From the NCBI RefSeq assembly GCF_038005225.1, contig NZ_JBBOSU010000001.1:2282001-2346000 (forward strand): DNA of 64,000 bases, given 5' to 3'. The notes beneath the pieces were generated by a model. That model was not told the DNA's origin and ran no database searches. It saw only the letters and a program-made list of their open reading frames with translations. Position 1 is the stretch's first letter. Every line of letters starts with the position of its first letter. Made by a program: the position numbers and the translations under genes. This document shows positions 17,041 through 24,704 of the stretch, in pieces. The DNA comes from Solibacillus sp. FSL K6-1523. Its GTDB lineage: Bacteria; Bacillota; Bacilli; Bacillales_A; Planococcaceae.

Positions 17041-18177
17041 TTCCTTCGCGTATTTTAGATTTAAACTAGCATTGAAATCACGGCTATGAACTATACCGCA
17101 ATGATCACAGCTGAATATACGCTCTGAAAGGCTTAAGCGAGCTTTCTTGGTGCCACAGCTTGAACATTGTTTCGATGATGGATACCATTGATCAACTATT
17201 CTTAGTTCAATTTTGTGTTCCAGACATTTTGCAAGTAGCCATTTTTTAAAGGTATAGAATCCTTGTTGAGCAATTGCCTTGGCTAAATGTCGATTCTTCA
17301 TCATGCCCTTTACGTTCAAATCTTCAATCGTAATATATGTTGATTTGGTTTTCACCAGCATATTTACAACATAAAGAATGTATTGTAATCGGATATTTGC
17401 GAGTCTAGCGTGCAGTTTTTGAACAGCGATTTGCTGTTTTTGCCTGTTTTTAGCGCAGAATTCACCTCTCTTTCGGTTTTTATTTTGTTCATAACTGCGA
17501 CTTAATTTTCGTTGTTGACGCTTTAATTGCTTTTCTAGTTGAATCACCCGTTTCGTTTTATTGATATTTTCAAATTCAACGTGATGACTACAAACCGCAA
17601 AAATACTTATACCTAAATCAATTCCAATTCCGTCATGTTCGGATAGTTCAACAGTTCGCATTGCATCTTCTTCGCATAAAACTGAAATGAAATAGCGCCC
17701 CGCCTTGTAAGAAACGGTACAGCTTGTCACTTCAGCGCGAGTCGGGATGTAACCATATTCCTTTAGCCTAACCCAGCCGATTGTCGGAATCTTTATGCGG
17801 TGGCGTTCAACCGTTAAATCTGTGGCATTGTTTTTTGGGAAATAAGCTTTCACATCTTGATTTTTCCGCTTCTTAAAACGGGGGAACTTAGCTATTCCTT
17901 TAAAAAATTGTTTAAACGCTCTATCTCCGTTCATAATGCTTTGTTTCACGGATTTACTTGAAACATCCTTAATCCACGAATCTGTTTCCTTTGTATGCAC
18001 ATTATTTAACCATTTTGAAAAGTCGTAACCCGATAAATGTTTCCCTGTTTTTTTATAGTTTTCCTGGGCTGTTTGAATGTATAAATTATAAACATAACGA
18101 CAAACACCAATTGTCTGATTCACTTTTTGTTGTTGAGTGTCTGATAGTAAGAGTTCAGTTTTATAGGCTTTCCTCAA
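17023..18177 (-). CDS. tnpB: RNA-guided endonuclease TnpB (IS200/IS605 OrfB family)
   Basis: 384 residues, full length for TnpB. The N-terminal HTH_OrfB_IS605-type part begins RKAYKTELLLSDTQQQKVNQTIG. The RuvC-like nuclease has Asp in GIGIDLGISIFAV (about 201), Glu in ITIEDLNVKGM (about 298) and Asp in HSRDFNASLNLK (about 367). All three are intact, so it is probably active. A zinc finger is formed by CSSCGTKKA and CDHCG (about 335-355). TnpB uses an omega RNA to cut DNA next to a target-adjacent motif and so maintains its element. The start is TTG at 18177, 8-9 nt after AAAGGAGG. No tnpA is nearby. Confidence 0.88.
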   Translation of the reverse strand: MRKAYKTELLLSDTQQQKVNQTIGVCRYVYNLYIQTAQENYKKTGKHLSGYDFSKWLNNVHTKETDSWIKDVSSKSVKQSIMNGDRAFKQFFKGIAKFPRFKKRKNQDVKAYFPKNNATDLTVERHRIKIPTIGWVRLKEYGYIPTRAEVTSCTVSYKAGRYFISVLCEEDAMRTVELSEHDGIGIDLGISIFAVCSHHVEFENINKTKRVIQLEKQLKRQQRKLSRSYEQNKNRKRGEFCAKNRQKQQIAVQKLHARLANIRLQYILYVVNMLVKTKSTYITIEDLNVKGMMKNRHLAKAIAQQGFYTFKKWLLAKCLEHKIELRIVDQWYPSSKQCSSCGTKKARLSLSERIFSCDHCGIVHSRDFNASLNLKYAKEYTVLT

Positions 18178-18426
18178 AACTTTTAACCTCCTTTGTGGGA
18201 CGATAAAGAGTTCTTTTTTGGCATAATCCTAATTTTGCGTTATTTTCACAATACCATTTATCAAACTTGCGAATTTGTTTCGTTTATAAGTTGTCTTTAT
18301 AGGTATCTAATAATATGTTTTACCACATAATTCCGCACTTTAAACAACTGTTATTTACTCCTTTTCACCATTATACATTTTTACCCAATCAAATAAAACA
18401 TATTTCACCGCGCATAATTTCTCACG

Positions 18427-18789
18427 CTACAACTCCCCCCGCTGCTGATAAGACGTAATCCCACCTTTTACATTCGTCACGCGCTCATAGCCAAGCTTTT
18501 TTAGTTTTTTACATGTTTCCAATGAACGTAAACCCGAGCGGCACATGACCACAATTTCCTTATCCTTTGGTAGCGCGGCAATGCCTTTCCCGTGCGGATC
18601 ATTCAAAAACGGTGCCACGTGCATTTTATTAAAATCCCCTGCACTCCTCACATCGATAAAAATCTTATGTTGATCGCGCAGCATCGTTTGCAATTCATCT
18701 GTTGTAATCGTCTTCACGCCAGCAACCGGACGCATTTTCCATACGACTATCCCCGCGCAAATGGCTAATATAATAATCAGTTCTACCAT
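18427..18789 (-). CDS. Membrane-anchored rhodanese-like protein
   Basis: 120 residues from the ATG at 18789, set by GGAGG 7 nt upstream. An ATG six codons earlier overlaps that site. One N-terminal membrane helix (ELIIILAICAGIVVW) is followed by a rhodanese domain (about 30-120). The active-site loop is CRSGLRS (Cys about 88), preceded by IFIDVRSAGDFNKMHVAPFLN. Single-domain rhodaneses transfer sulfur to acceptors such as thiols or cyanide. It belongs to the YqhL/YrkF-like small rhodanese type common in Bacillales. Followed on the same strand by nothing close. A two-helix protein gene lies just upstream, 31 nt away. Confidence 0.82.
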   Translation of the reverse strand: MVELIIILAICAGIVVWKMRPVAGVKTITTDELQTMLRDQHKIFIDVRSAGDFNKMHVAPFLNDPHGKGIAALPKDKEIVVMCRSGLRSLETCKKLKKLGYERVTNVKGGITSYQQRGEL

Positions 18790-18820
18790 ATTATTTCCTC
18801 CGTACATCTCTTTTCATAAA

Positions 18821-18985
18821 TCATTTATCAGACTGTTTTTCGATCTGCTTTGGCATTTTCATCATGTAATAGATCCCAAAACCGATACTCACAATTCCTA
18901 GCGTAAGTGATAATAAGAAATTAACTGGTGTCATAATGCCTACATTGATGATAAAAACGCCTAGTATAATATATAAAATATACAT
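18821..18985 (-). CDS. Small two-helix membrane protein
   Basis: 54 residues starting at 18985 (TTGGAGGG upstream). A longer frame from 19006 has no site. Two helices, MYILYIILGVFIINVGIM and FLLSLTLGIVSIGFGIYYMM, then a basic tail KMPKQIEKQSDK. Probably co-transcribed with the rhodanese gene 31 nt downstream. Family not recognised. Confidence 0.6.
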   Translation of the reverse strand: MYILYIILGVFIINVGIMTPVNFLLSLTLGIVSIGFGIYYMMKMPKQIEKQSDK

Positions 18986-19178
18986 CTCTTTCCCTCCAAA
19001 CTTCATGTTTTTATTATAGCATGTTCATTTCAACATAAGAATTTCACAATTTGGTCGTTAATATGACAAATGTCCAAAGATTGCTATGAATTTAGATTCA
19101 TAAAAAATGAAATGATAATATATTTCCGCTACAATAATCAATGTCATAACAATTTCAAGCAGGAGGATTTATACACTT

Positions 19179-19730
19179 ATGAAGAAAATCATTTTATCAG
19201 CATTTGCATTGTTTTTACTATTTTCACCACAAGCATTTGCACATACTTATTTGGATGTAACAACACCAGCAGACGGAGACATCGTAACAACAGACATTCA
19301 GTCCATTGAATTAAACTATTCTGGGAAAATTGAAGAGGGTAGTTTCTTTACACTCGAAGACAGTGAAGGCAATGAAATTCCTGTCAGCTCGTTTACAGTA
19401 GATAACGGCAAATTAACAGGCCAATTAGAGGAACCGCTCAAAAACGACGTGTATACAGTAAAGTGGAATAGTATTAGCCAAGACGGACACCCATTATCAG
19501 GACATTATTCATTTACAGTAGACAAAGTAGAAACGGAATCGATTGAAGAAGTGAAAACAGAGGATCTGGCAGACATCGAAAACATCGAACTTGAATCGGA
19601 AAATCCGACGTCCCCTGTAGAAGTAGAAAAGGATAAACAAAATTCATCTTCACCGTTAGTAATTGCAGGTGTCATTCTAGGTGTTTTAATCGCAATTAGC
19701 GCAGTCGTATTATGGAAGCGTAAAAAATAA
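19179..19730 (+). CDS. CopC-domain copper resistance protein, C-terminally anchored
   Basis: 183 residues: signal peptide (cleaved at AFA-HTYL), CopC domain (about 22-115) with the conserved first His of the mature protein and DGHPLSGHYSFTV, then an acidic linker (about 120-155) and a C-terminal helix (SPLVIAGVILGVLIAISAVVLW) ending KRKK. CopC proteins bind Cu(II) outside the membrane. This is the arrangement seen in the YcnJ/YobA-like proteins of Gram-positives. The start has AGGAGG at rather wide spacing (11-12 nt). The CopD-like gene begins 2 nt after its stop, so both make one transcript for copper binding and uptake. Confidence 0.82.
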   Translation: MKKIILSAFALFLLFSPQAFAHTYLDVTTPADGDIVTTDIQSIELNYSGKIEEGSFFTLEDSEGNEIPVSSFTVDNGKLTGQLEEPLKNDVYTVKWNSISQDGHPLSGHYSFTVDKVETESIEEVKTEDLADIENIELESENPTSPVEVEKDKQNSSSPLVIAGVILGVLIAISAVVLWKRKK

Positions 19731-19732
19731 GT

Positions 19733-20848
19733 ATGATTGTAGTAACGATTTTAAGTCAATTTATTTTATACGTGAGCTTATCCATATTAATGGGCGCATT
19801 TATTATGCGACTCATTCCCACGTCATTAAAGCCAGAAATCTCCATTCCAGCTAGATGGATTTATGTAAGTTTGTGGAGTATTCCTATTGTGACGTTTGCA
19901 CCTATTTTACAACTGCTCGTTATTTTAACAAAACAATTTGGGTTGTTTCCGAGTTTACTAAAAATTATCACAAACTATCAGGTCGGACATTCTTGGCTCG
20001 CTTCTGCTGTGCTTACATTGATTTTAGCCGCACTCTTTACAGTGAGCCAAAAGCGCGTGAGTCATTTGTTCACAGTCATTTATCTGTTTCTTTTAACTGC
20101 GATAATTGCAGCGATCGCTTTTGCCAGTCATGCACATGCAATGGGTTCGACTACAGGATTCTTCCTAGACTTTATCCATTTATTCGCCATTAGCGTTTGG
20201 GTCGGCATTCTTTTACAAGTGAGCTTTTTTGCGATTTCTTATGAAAATTGGGAAGTGTTTTTAAAATGGTTCTCTCCGACTGCAATTGTCGCTGTCACTG
20301 CCATGGCACTTAGCGGTATCTTTTTAACAGAGACGATTGTGCCGGATTATATTACAGGTTGGTCGAGTCCATATGGGCATTGGTTATTTATGAAACATGT
20401 GCTGTTAATTCCGCTCGTTTGCCTCATTTTTGCGAATGGCGTGTTGATCAAATTACAGCTAACAAAACCGAATTTCAATCCAACCATTTGGACGAAAATA
20501 GAGGCGGTATTACTACTATTAATCGTGCTCGTAACAGCTATTTTTAGTGAGCACCAGCCACCGATGCCTACCGCACAAAGCGATAATTTATCGTTGCTCA
20601 TGCAGTGGATGCTTTCCACGCCACTTGAAACTGGTATGATGGGGCATTTTCAAATGAACGGGACTGGGGTCATTTTCTTTATTTTAACAGCGGTCTTTAT
20701 CGGGCTGTTTATTGTGAGCTTTATTAAACGAGCGCCACTACTCATTCCGATATTGTTATGTTTAGCAATTGCCATTTGTTTTTATATGGGCATGATGTCT
20801 ATTACCGTGTTTGATTTTACTGGCAAGATCGCCCCACACAAACATTAA
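19733..20848 (+). CDS. CopD-family copper transport protein
   Basis: 371 residues with about nine membrane helices. The CopD core is visible in the middle: FASHAHAMGSTTGFFLDFIHLFAISVWVGILLQ (about 126-158), whose His residues and WVG motif are conserved in copper-import permeases. It follows the CopC gene with 2 nt spacing, as in the fused YcnJ of B. subtilis. Copper delivery fits the SCO lipoprotein and the cytochrome-maturation genes nearby. A shared terminator follows. Confidence 0.8.
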   Translation: MIVVTILSQFILYVSLSILMGAFIMRLIPTSLKPEISIPARWIYVSLWSIPIVTFAPILQLLVILTKQFGLFPSLLKIITNYQVGHSWLASAVLTLILAALFTVSQKRVSHLFTVIYLFLLTAIIAAIAFASHAHAMGSTTGFFLDFIHLFAISVWVGILLQVSFFAISYENWEVFLKWFSPTAIVAVTAMALSGIFLTETIVPDYITGWSSPYGHWLFMKHVLLIPLVCLIFANGVLIKLQLTKPNFNPTIWTKIEAVLLLLIVLVTAIFSEHQPPMPTAQSDNLSLLMQWMLSTPLETGMMGHFQMNGTGVIFFILTAVFIGLFIVSFIKRAPLLIPILLCLAIAICFYMGMMSITVFDFTGKIAPHKH

Positions 20849-20853
20849 CCATG

Positions 20854-20902
20854 AAAAAACAGCAACGAGATCGGGATTATTCCCTGTCTTGTTGCTGTTT
20901 TT
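20854..20902 (+). terminator. Terminator after copCD-like genes (bidirectional)
   Basis: Stem AAAAAACAGCAACGAGA with partner TCTTGTTGCTGTTTTT, flanked by T-runs in both directions. It serves the convergent ATPase gene as well. Confidence 0.8.
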
Positions 20903-20909
20903 CATATCT

Positions 20910-21641
20910 TCATTCGTCCTCCATAAATAATTGCTCTAGCATGCGCTCACGGTGCTGTAAAAAATATGAAGTTACTTGATAATGCTCGGTATCGGTATAA
21001 GCAACCGATTCAATGCCTGTTTCATCAAAATGATAAATTTGCGCATCTGGATAGCCAAGCAAAATGGGCGAATGCGTGGCAATAATAAACTGTACATTGC
21101 CCTTACTTAGTAAATCATGCATTAATCTTAAAAATGCAAGCTGCCGATTTGGCGATAATGCCGCTTCAGGCTCGTCTAATAAATAGATAGCATTTTCCTT
21201 AAAGCGATGTTGGAATAACGAAAAGAAAGATTCCCCATGCGACTGTGCATGCAAAGATTTCCCCCCGTAATCTCGGTAGCCTGTCCAGTCAACATCATCT
21301 ATATGGGAAGCAAATTGATAAAATGTTTCGGCACGTAAAAAGAACCCATCTGTGACACGCGGCATCCACGAAAGGCGCAAATACTCACTAAGTGCGGATT
21401 CGGATGCGTGAACATCAAACACTTGGAAATTTTGCTTGCTGCCTCCTGCAGGATTAAAACCGATTTGATCCGCTATACCTTCGAGCAACGTCGATTTTCC
21501 AGAGCCGTTTTCACCGACAAAAAACGTAACAGCATGATCAAAAGAAAGCTCATCTAGCTGCGCCAATGCGGGAATCGAAAACGGGTAATGCTCTTGATTT
21601 GGCACGAAATCATCCTTTAACTTGACCGCCTTCAAAAACAT
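20910..21641 (-). CDS. SMC/ABC-like AAA ATPase, single domain
   Basis: 243 residues. Walker A GENGSGKST (about 42-50), Q-loop region, a degenerate signature QSHGES (about 132), Walker B AIYLLDEPEAAL (about 152) and switch ATHSP (about 189). The layout is that of AAA_23/AAA_21 predicted ATPases with no transmembrane part. Such stand-alone proteins are widespread and poorly characterised. No OLD-type nuclease or partner gene is next to it. The start at 21641 has an AAGGGGTGTGAAAG leader. Confidence 0.72.
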   Translation of the reverse strand: MFLKAVKLKDDFVPNQEHYPFSIPALAQLDELSFDHAVTFFVGENGSGKSTLLEGIADQIGFNPAGGSKQNFQVFDVHASESALSEYLRLSWMPRVTDGFFLRAETFYQFASHIDDVDWTGYRDYGGKSLHAQSHGESFFSLFQHRFKENAIYLLDEPEAALSPNRQLAFLRLMHDLLSKGNVQFIIATHSPILLGYPDAQIYHFDETGIESVAYTDTEHYQVTSYFLQHRERMLEQLFMEDE

Positions 21642-21721
21642 CTTTCACACCCCTTCCATTGTCCTTTACATCGTAAAAAAAGAGCATAAACGCATATTGG
21701 TTTATACTCGTACAATTAAAA

Positions 21722-22336
21722 TTATTTTCCTAATCGTTCTTCAATTAATGATTGTAAGTCCACTGCAATTGTATCATAAGGCACACCGTCTTCTGTCTGA
21801 GAATAGCCTGTGTAATTTTTAACTGCAACGCCTTGTTCATCGACTAAATAAAATGTGTTCGCATGCATTACTTGGTCGTCCCCTTCAATCGCTTTTACTA
21901 AAGATTTGAAAGAACCGACTGCTAATTGCTCAATGAATTTTTGGTCATAGCCTGTTACTAAATGCCACTTTGATTCATCTGGGACATTAAAGCGGCTTAA
22001 ATATTCTGTTAATACTTCAGGAGAATCATTGGCTGGGTCTACTGAAAATGCCACAATTTTATAATCTTCAACGCCCTTTTTCACAAGTTCTTCTTGAATT
22101 AAACTCATATTGTACGTCATTGGTGAACAAATGGTCGTACAATTGGCAAAGATGAACATTGCCAACCATGGCTCACCCTTTAAACTTTCAAGTGAAACTT
22201 CTTCCCCGCGATGATCGGTTACCGTGAAATTCGAAATTTCATAACTCGTTGTTGGTTTGAATTGATAGTTGCTACAAGCGCTCATGACGATTGAAACGAC
22301 GAGCAATAGTGCTAATGCTAACGATTTCTTTTTCAT
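21722..22336 (-). CDS. SCO1/SenC family copper metallochaperone, lipoprotein
   Basis: 204 residues. The lipobox is VSIVMSAC (Cys about 20), so the protein is tethered to the outer face of the membrane. The thioredoxin-like domain has the copper ligands C-T-T-I-C (about 66-70) in FANCTTICSPMTYN, and His in DQVMHANTFYLVDE (about 159). SCO proteins deliver copper to the CuA site of cytochrome c oxidase subunit II (BsSco/YpmQ in B. subtilis). AGAGAGAAGC precedes the ATG. It fits with copC/copD and the ccd genes in this segment. Confidence 0.85.
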   Translation of the reverse strand: MKKKSLALALLLVVSIVMSACSNYQFKPTTSYEISNFTVTDHRGEEVSLESLKGEPWLAMFIFANCTTICSPMTYNMSLIQEELVKKGVEDYKIVAFSVDPANDSPEVLTEYLSRFNVPDESKWHLVTGYDQKFIEQLAVGSFKSLVKAIEGDDQVMHANTFYLVDEQGVAVKNYTGYSQTEDGVPYDTIAVDLQSLIEERLGK

Positions 22337-22463
22337 GCTTCTCTCTCTCCACTCTACACATCATTACACTCATCTTAGCGAAACGGGCGCATTTACACAA
22401 TACTTTCCCTATGAAATGTTGTGTGGCGATATTGTGAAAATCGATTTCACAATTGATTCAAGA

Positions 22464-22595
22464 TTAGCTTGAGCTTTTCAATGAAATCAGCGCACTGTGA
22501 ATTGCATCAAGTTTTGTTTCAATGCGATATAACAAATAAAATGATATAAAGATTGGAAAACTAATTTCTTGAATGATAGCAAACCACTGTTCCAT
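22464..22595 (-). CDS. YvrJ family small membrane protein
   Basis: 43 residues from the ATG at 22595, set by AAGGAGGGGG upstream. The longer frame includes that site. One helix, MEQWFAIIQEISFPIFISFY then LLYRIETKLDAIHSALISLK, which is the YvrJ family pattern (single helix plus YRIExKL tail). It is often found beside DUF2922 and DUF1659 genes, as here. The function is unknown in all three families. A terminator lies between this gene and DUF2922. Confidence 0.82.
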   Translation of the reverse strand: MEQWFAIIQEISFPIFISFYLLYRIETKLDAIHSALISLKSSS

Positions 22596-22628
22596 TATAT
22601 GCCCCCTCCTTCCACCATGAAAGAATGA

Positions 22629-22663
22629 AAAGCCGGTAAAGTTTGACACTTCACCGGCTTTTC
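22629..22663 (-). terminator. Terminator between DUF2922 and yvrJ genes
   Basis: AAAAGCCGGT / ACCGGCTTTT stem extended by AAGT-type pairs, followed on the minus strand by CATTCTTTC. Only a short T-run follows, so it may act as a partial attenuator ahead of yvrJ. Confidence 0.6.
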
Positions 22664-22664
22664 A

Positions 22665-22886
22665 TTATATGTCTAAATCGAAGCTTGTTACATGACGTTC
22701 TACTACACGCGCCGATTTTTTAATATTAAAAACCGCGCCATCTTTCGCAAAAATGCCTTGATCCACAATAATTTGCATCGCCGCATTAATTTCCGTTTCC
22801 GATAAATTTGCTTTTGGATCCGCAATGTTTAATGTCATCGTATTGTTTAGCGCATTGGCAAACGTTAATTGCAATACTTGTGTCAT
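22665..22886 (-). CDS. DUF2922 family protein
   Basis: 73 residues: LQLTFANALNNTMTLNIADP, then ETEINAAMQIIVDQGIF and VKSAR-like NIKKSARVVERHVTSFDL. This matches DUF2922, a small soluble family found in Bacillales and Clostridia. AAGAAGGGGGGAT provides a strong ribosome binding site. It lies between DUF1659 and yvrJ on the same strand, the usual gene order. Function unknown. Confidence 0.85.
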   Translation of the reverse strand: MTQVLQLTFANALNNTMTLNIADPKANLSETEINAAMQIIVDQGIFAKDGAVFNIKKSARVVERHVTSFDLDI

Positions 22887-22924
22887 TGAAAATCCCCCCT
22901 TCTTCTGTTTTTACCAGCTTGTCA

Positions 22925-23143
22925 CTACACACCAATTAAATCTTTTTGCGTCTTTACGGATTCGATATAAGCAAAATCCGTTAAACCGATAAGCGTTTGC
23001 GCAACAGTTTGAATTTGTTCGCCTGTTACCGTTTTAATCAAATTACGATACGTCGCGCCCTTCACTACTGGCTCACCATGTTCATCTACACTAGCTTGAT
23101 AAAAAACAGTCATTGTTGCCGATTGGAATACGAATGGGTTCAT
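22925..23143 (-). CDS. DUF1659 family protein
   Basis: 72 residues from the ATG at 23143, 8 nt after AAGGAGG. A GTG three codons upstream overlaps the site and is unlikely. The sequence MTVFYQASVDEHGEPVVKGA and TYRNLIKTVTGEQIQTVAQTLIGLTD fits DUF1659, which is regularly followed by DUF2922 and YvrJ. Role unknown. First gene of the trio. Confidence 0.85.
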   Translation of the reverse strand: MNPFVFQSATMTVFYQASVDEHGEPVVKGATYRNLIKTVTGEQIQTVAQTLIGLTDFAYIESVKTQKDLIGV

Positions 23144-23274
23144 CTTGTTCACCTCCTTACTCTATACATGTCACGATTTCATGAAAAAAGGGACAAGGAG
23201 GGTGAAAATATTGGCAAAACCTTCTATAATGGACAAGAGAGTTAATATAGAGAGTATATAAAGAGGTGAGTATC

Positions 23275-23709
23275 GTGGATTTAAGTGGTTGGTTTTTATG
23301 GTTTATTTTATTTTGGGTAGTTGTTCTTATTTCATTAATGGCAATCGGCGGTTTTTTCATGTTCCGCAAGTTTTTAAAGGTATTGCCAAAAGCGGATGGC
23401 AAATCAGATTTAGATTGGCAAAATATGTTTCTCGATAAAACCATTCATCTGTGGGGGGACGAAGAAAAGGCATTACTGTTAGAGCTTGTTAGTCCGGTGC
23501 CCGAGCTTTTCCGTCAAGTGGCAAAAGAGAAAATTGCAGGTAAAATTGGCGAGCTTGCATTAGAGGAACACGCAACAAAAATCAATTTAGATTTAATTGT
23601 TCGTGGCTATATTATCGCTTCACCAAAGCGTGATCATAAGTTTTTACGTAAAAAGCTAAAGCAAATGCAAATAGATACATCCCCATATGACCATTTATTG
23701 CAGGCTTAG
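23275..23709 (+). CDS. yneK: DUF2621 family membrane protein (YneK-like)
   Basis: 144 residues starting with GTG at 23275, set by AAGAGGTGAGTATC. One N-terminal helix (WFLWFILFWVVVLISLMAIGGFFMF) and a soluble domain with a DKTIHLWGDEEKALLLELVSPVPELFRQVAKEKIAGKIGELA core, characteristic of YneK/DUF2621. In B. subtilis yneK lies downstream of ccdA-yneI-yneJ. Here the gene is convergent to ccdC and shares its terminator, a rearranged version of the same neighbourhood. Exact role unknown. Confidence 0.78.
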   Translation: MDLSGWFLWFILFWVVVLISLMAIGGFFMFRKFLKVLPKADGKSDLDWQNMFLDKTIHLWGDEEKALLLELVSPVPELFRQVAKEKIAGKIGELALEEHATKINLDLIVRGYIIASPKRDHKFLRKKLKQMQIDTSPYDHLLQA

Positions 23710-23724
23710 AAATTTCCCCATAAA

Positions 23725-23772
23725 CAAAAAAATCCTTACAAGGCTATTTAACTTGCCCTGTAAGGATTTTTT
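23725..23772. terminator. Bidirectional terminator between yneK-like and ccdC genes
   Basis: Stem AAAAAATCCTTACA-GGC with partner GCC-TGTAAGGATTTTTT and A/T runs on both sides. It overlaps the stop codon of ccdC. Confidence 0.85.
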
Positions 23773-24262
23773 ATGCACTCAATTGCGTCTTTTGTAATTT
23801 TTTATAGCGCATGAGCATTGCTAAACGCCAAGGTAAAATCATCGAAAACGCCAAAATGAAGAACATGCCGCCTAATTCCGCAACATCTAGACTGTTTGAG
23901 AAAACGAGCTTTAAAATGATGCGTAGCACAAGCAGCCCAATTAATATAAACGGGAATGCTTTTGATTGCTTCATGTAGATCGTATTATCCCGCATTTCAA
24001 ATTTTGATGTGGCGATAAGCACCGTCGAAAACAATAAACCGACGACCACTGCCTCTACAATTTGTAACGGTTCAACGCGAAACTCCGGAAATAAGAACAT
24101 GAGTGCTCCAGTAGACATCGCGATTGGCGGAATAATGATTTTTTTCGTTGACACTGGTTTCTTTTGTGAGCGCAGTCGAACAATCATGACAATTGTACCC
24201 ATTACTACTGCCATTATCGTCGAACCAATCATTAAAAATTGAGAAGGTATATTGTCAAGCAT
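23771..24262 (-). CDS. ccdC: CcdC family protein (cytochrome c biogenesis cluster)
   Basis: 163 residues with about five membrane helices (QFLMIGSTIMAVVMGTIVMIV, IIIPPIAMSTGALMFLFPEF, EAVVVGLLFSTVLIATS, FPFILIGLLVLRIILKLVFS, MFFILAFSMILPWRLAML). It matches the YneJ/CcdC family (DUF1453-like). Upstream on the same strand are ccdB and ccdA, as in B. subtilis. Only CcdA was shown to be essential for cytochrome c maturation there, and CcdC is accessory. Gap to ccdB is 12 nt, so the three are one operon. Confidence 0.83.
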   Translation of the reverse strand: MLDNIPSQFLMIGSTIMAVVMGTIVMIVRLRSQKKPVSTKKIIIPPIAMSTGALMFLFPEFRVEPLQIVEAVVVGLLFSTVLIATSKFEMRDNTIYMKQSKAFPFILIGLLVLRIILKLVFSNSLDVAELGGMFFILAFSMILPWRLAMLMRYKKLQKTQLSA

Positions 24263-24274
24263 CTTAATCCTCCT

Positions 24275-24655
24275 CTACATTGACGAATCTTCTACTAAAT
24301 TTAGAGCCTGGTAAAGAACACTTTTTAATTTTTCTGGTGTAAAAGGCTTTGTAATAAAATCTTTCGCACCATTTTCAATTGCATCTACCATTATACGCGG
24401 TTGCCCTAGTGCCGTCACCATAATAATCTTAGCATTTGGATTTTTTGCGATAATTTTTTTGACAGCATCCAGCCCATTCATAACAGGCATCGTTAAATCC
24501 ATTGTGACAATATCGGGCTGTAGCTGTTCATAAAGCTGCACGGCTTCTTGCCCATTCGCAGCTTCCCCAACGACTTCAAAGCCCCAATTCTTCACCATAT
24601 TTCCTATGGCAACACGCATAAATAGTGTATCATCAACGATTAAAATAGTTGGCAT
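24275..24655 (-). CDS. ccdB: Response regulator, single receiver domain (CcdB/YneI-like)
   Basis: 126 residues forming a lone CheY-like receiver. The acidic pocket is VDDT near the N-terminus, the phospho-acceptor Asp is in VTMDLTMPVMNG (about 54), Thr is in MVTALG and Lys in FITKPFTPEKL (about 106). It has no output domain. In B. subtilis the equivalent yneI (ccdB) lies between ccdA and ccdC, exactly as here. A cognate kinase is not in this window. Confidence 0.85.
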   Translation of the reverse strand: MPTILIVDDTLFMRVAIGNMVKNWGFEVVGEAANGQEAVQLYEQLQPDIVTMDLTMPVMNGLDAVKKIIAKNPNAKIIMVTALGQPRIMVDAIENGAKDFITKPFTPEKLKSVLYQALNLVEDSSM

Positions 24656-24704
24656 GACAATCCTCTCACTTTCATATGGATCGCGGTCTTCTCATTTACC
24701 CTAG

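Larger units (their letters stand above)
16870..18230 (-). mobile_element. TnpB-only IS200/IS605-type element (boundaries approximate)
   Basis: Contains a full-length tnpB and no tnpA (Y1 transposase). Such solo elements depend on TnpA supplied in trans. Limits are estimated from the gene and flanking non-coding tracts, because I see no target-site duplication (none is expected for this family). Confidence 0.5.

Noticed and set aside
20347-20619. Minus-strand frame opposite the CopD gene
   Set aside because: Shadow of a real membrane-protein gene. No ribosome binding site and composition follows the complement.
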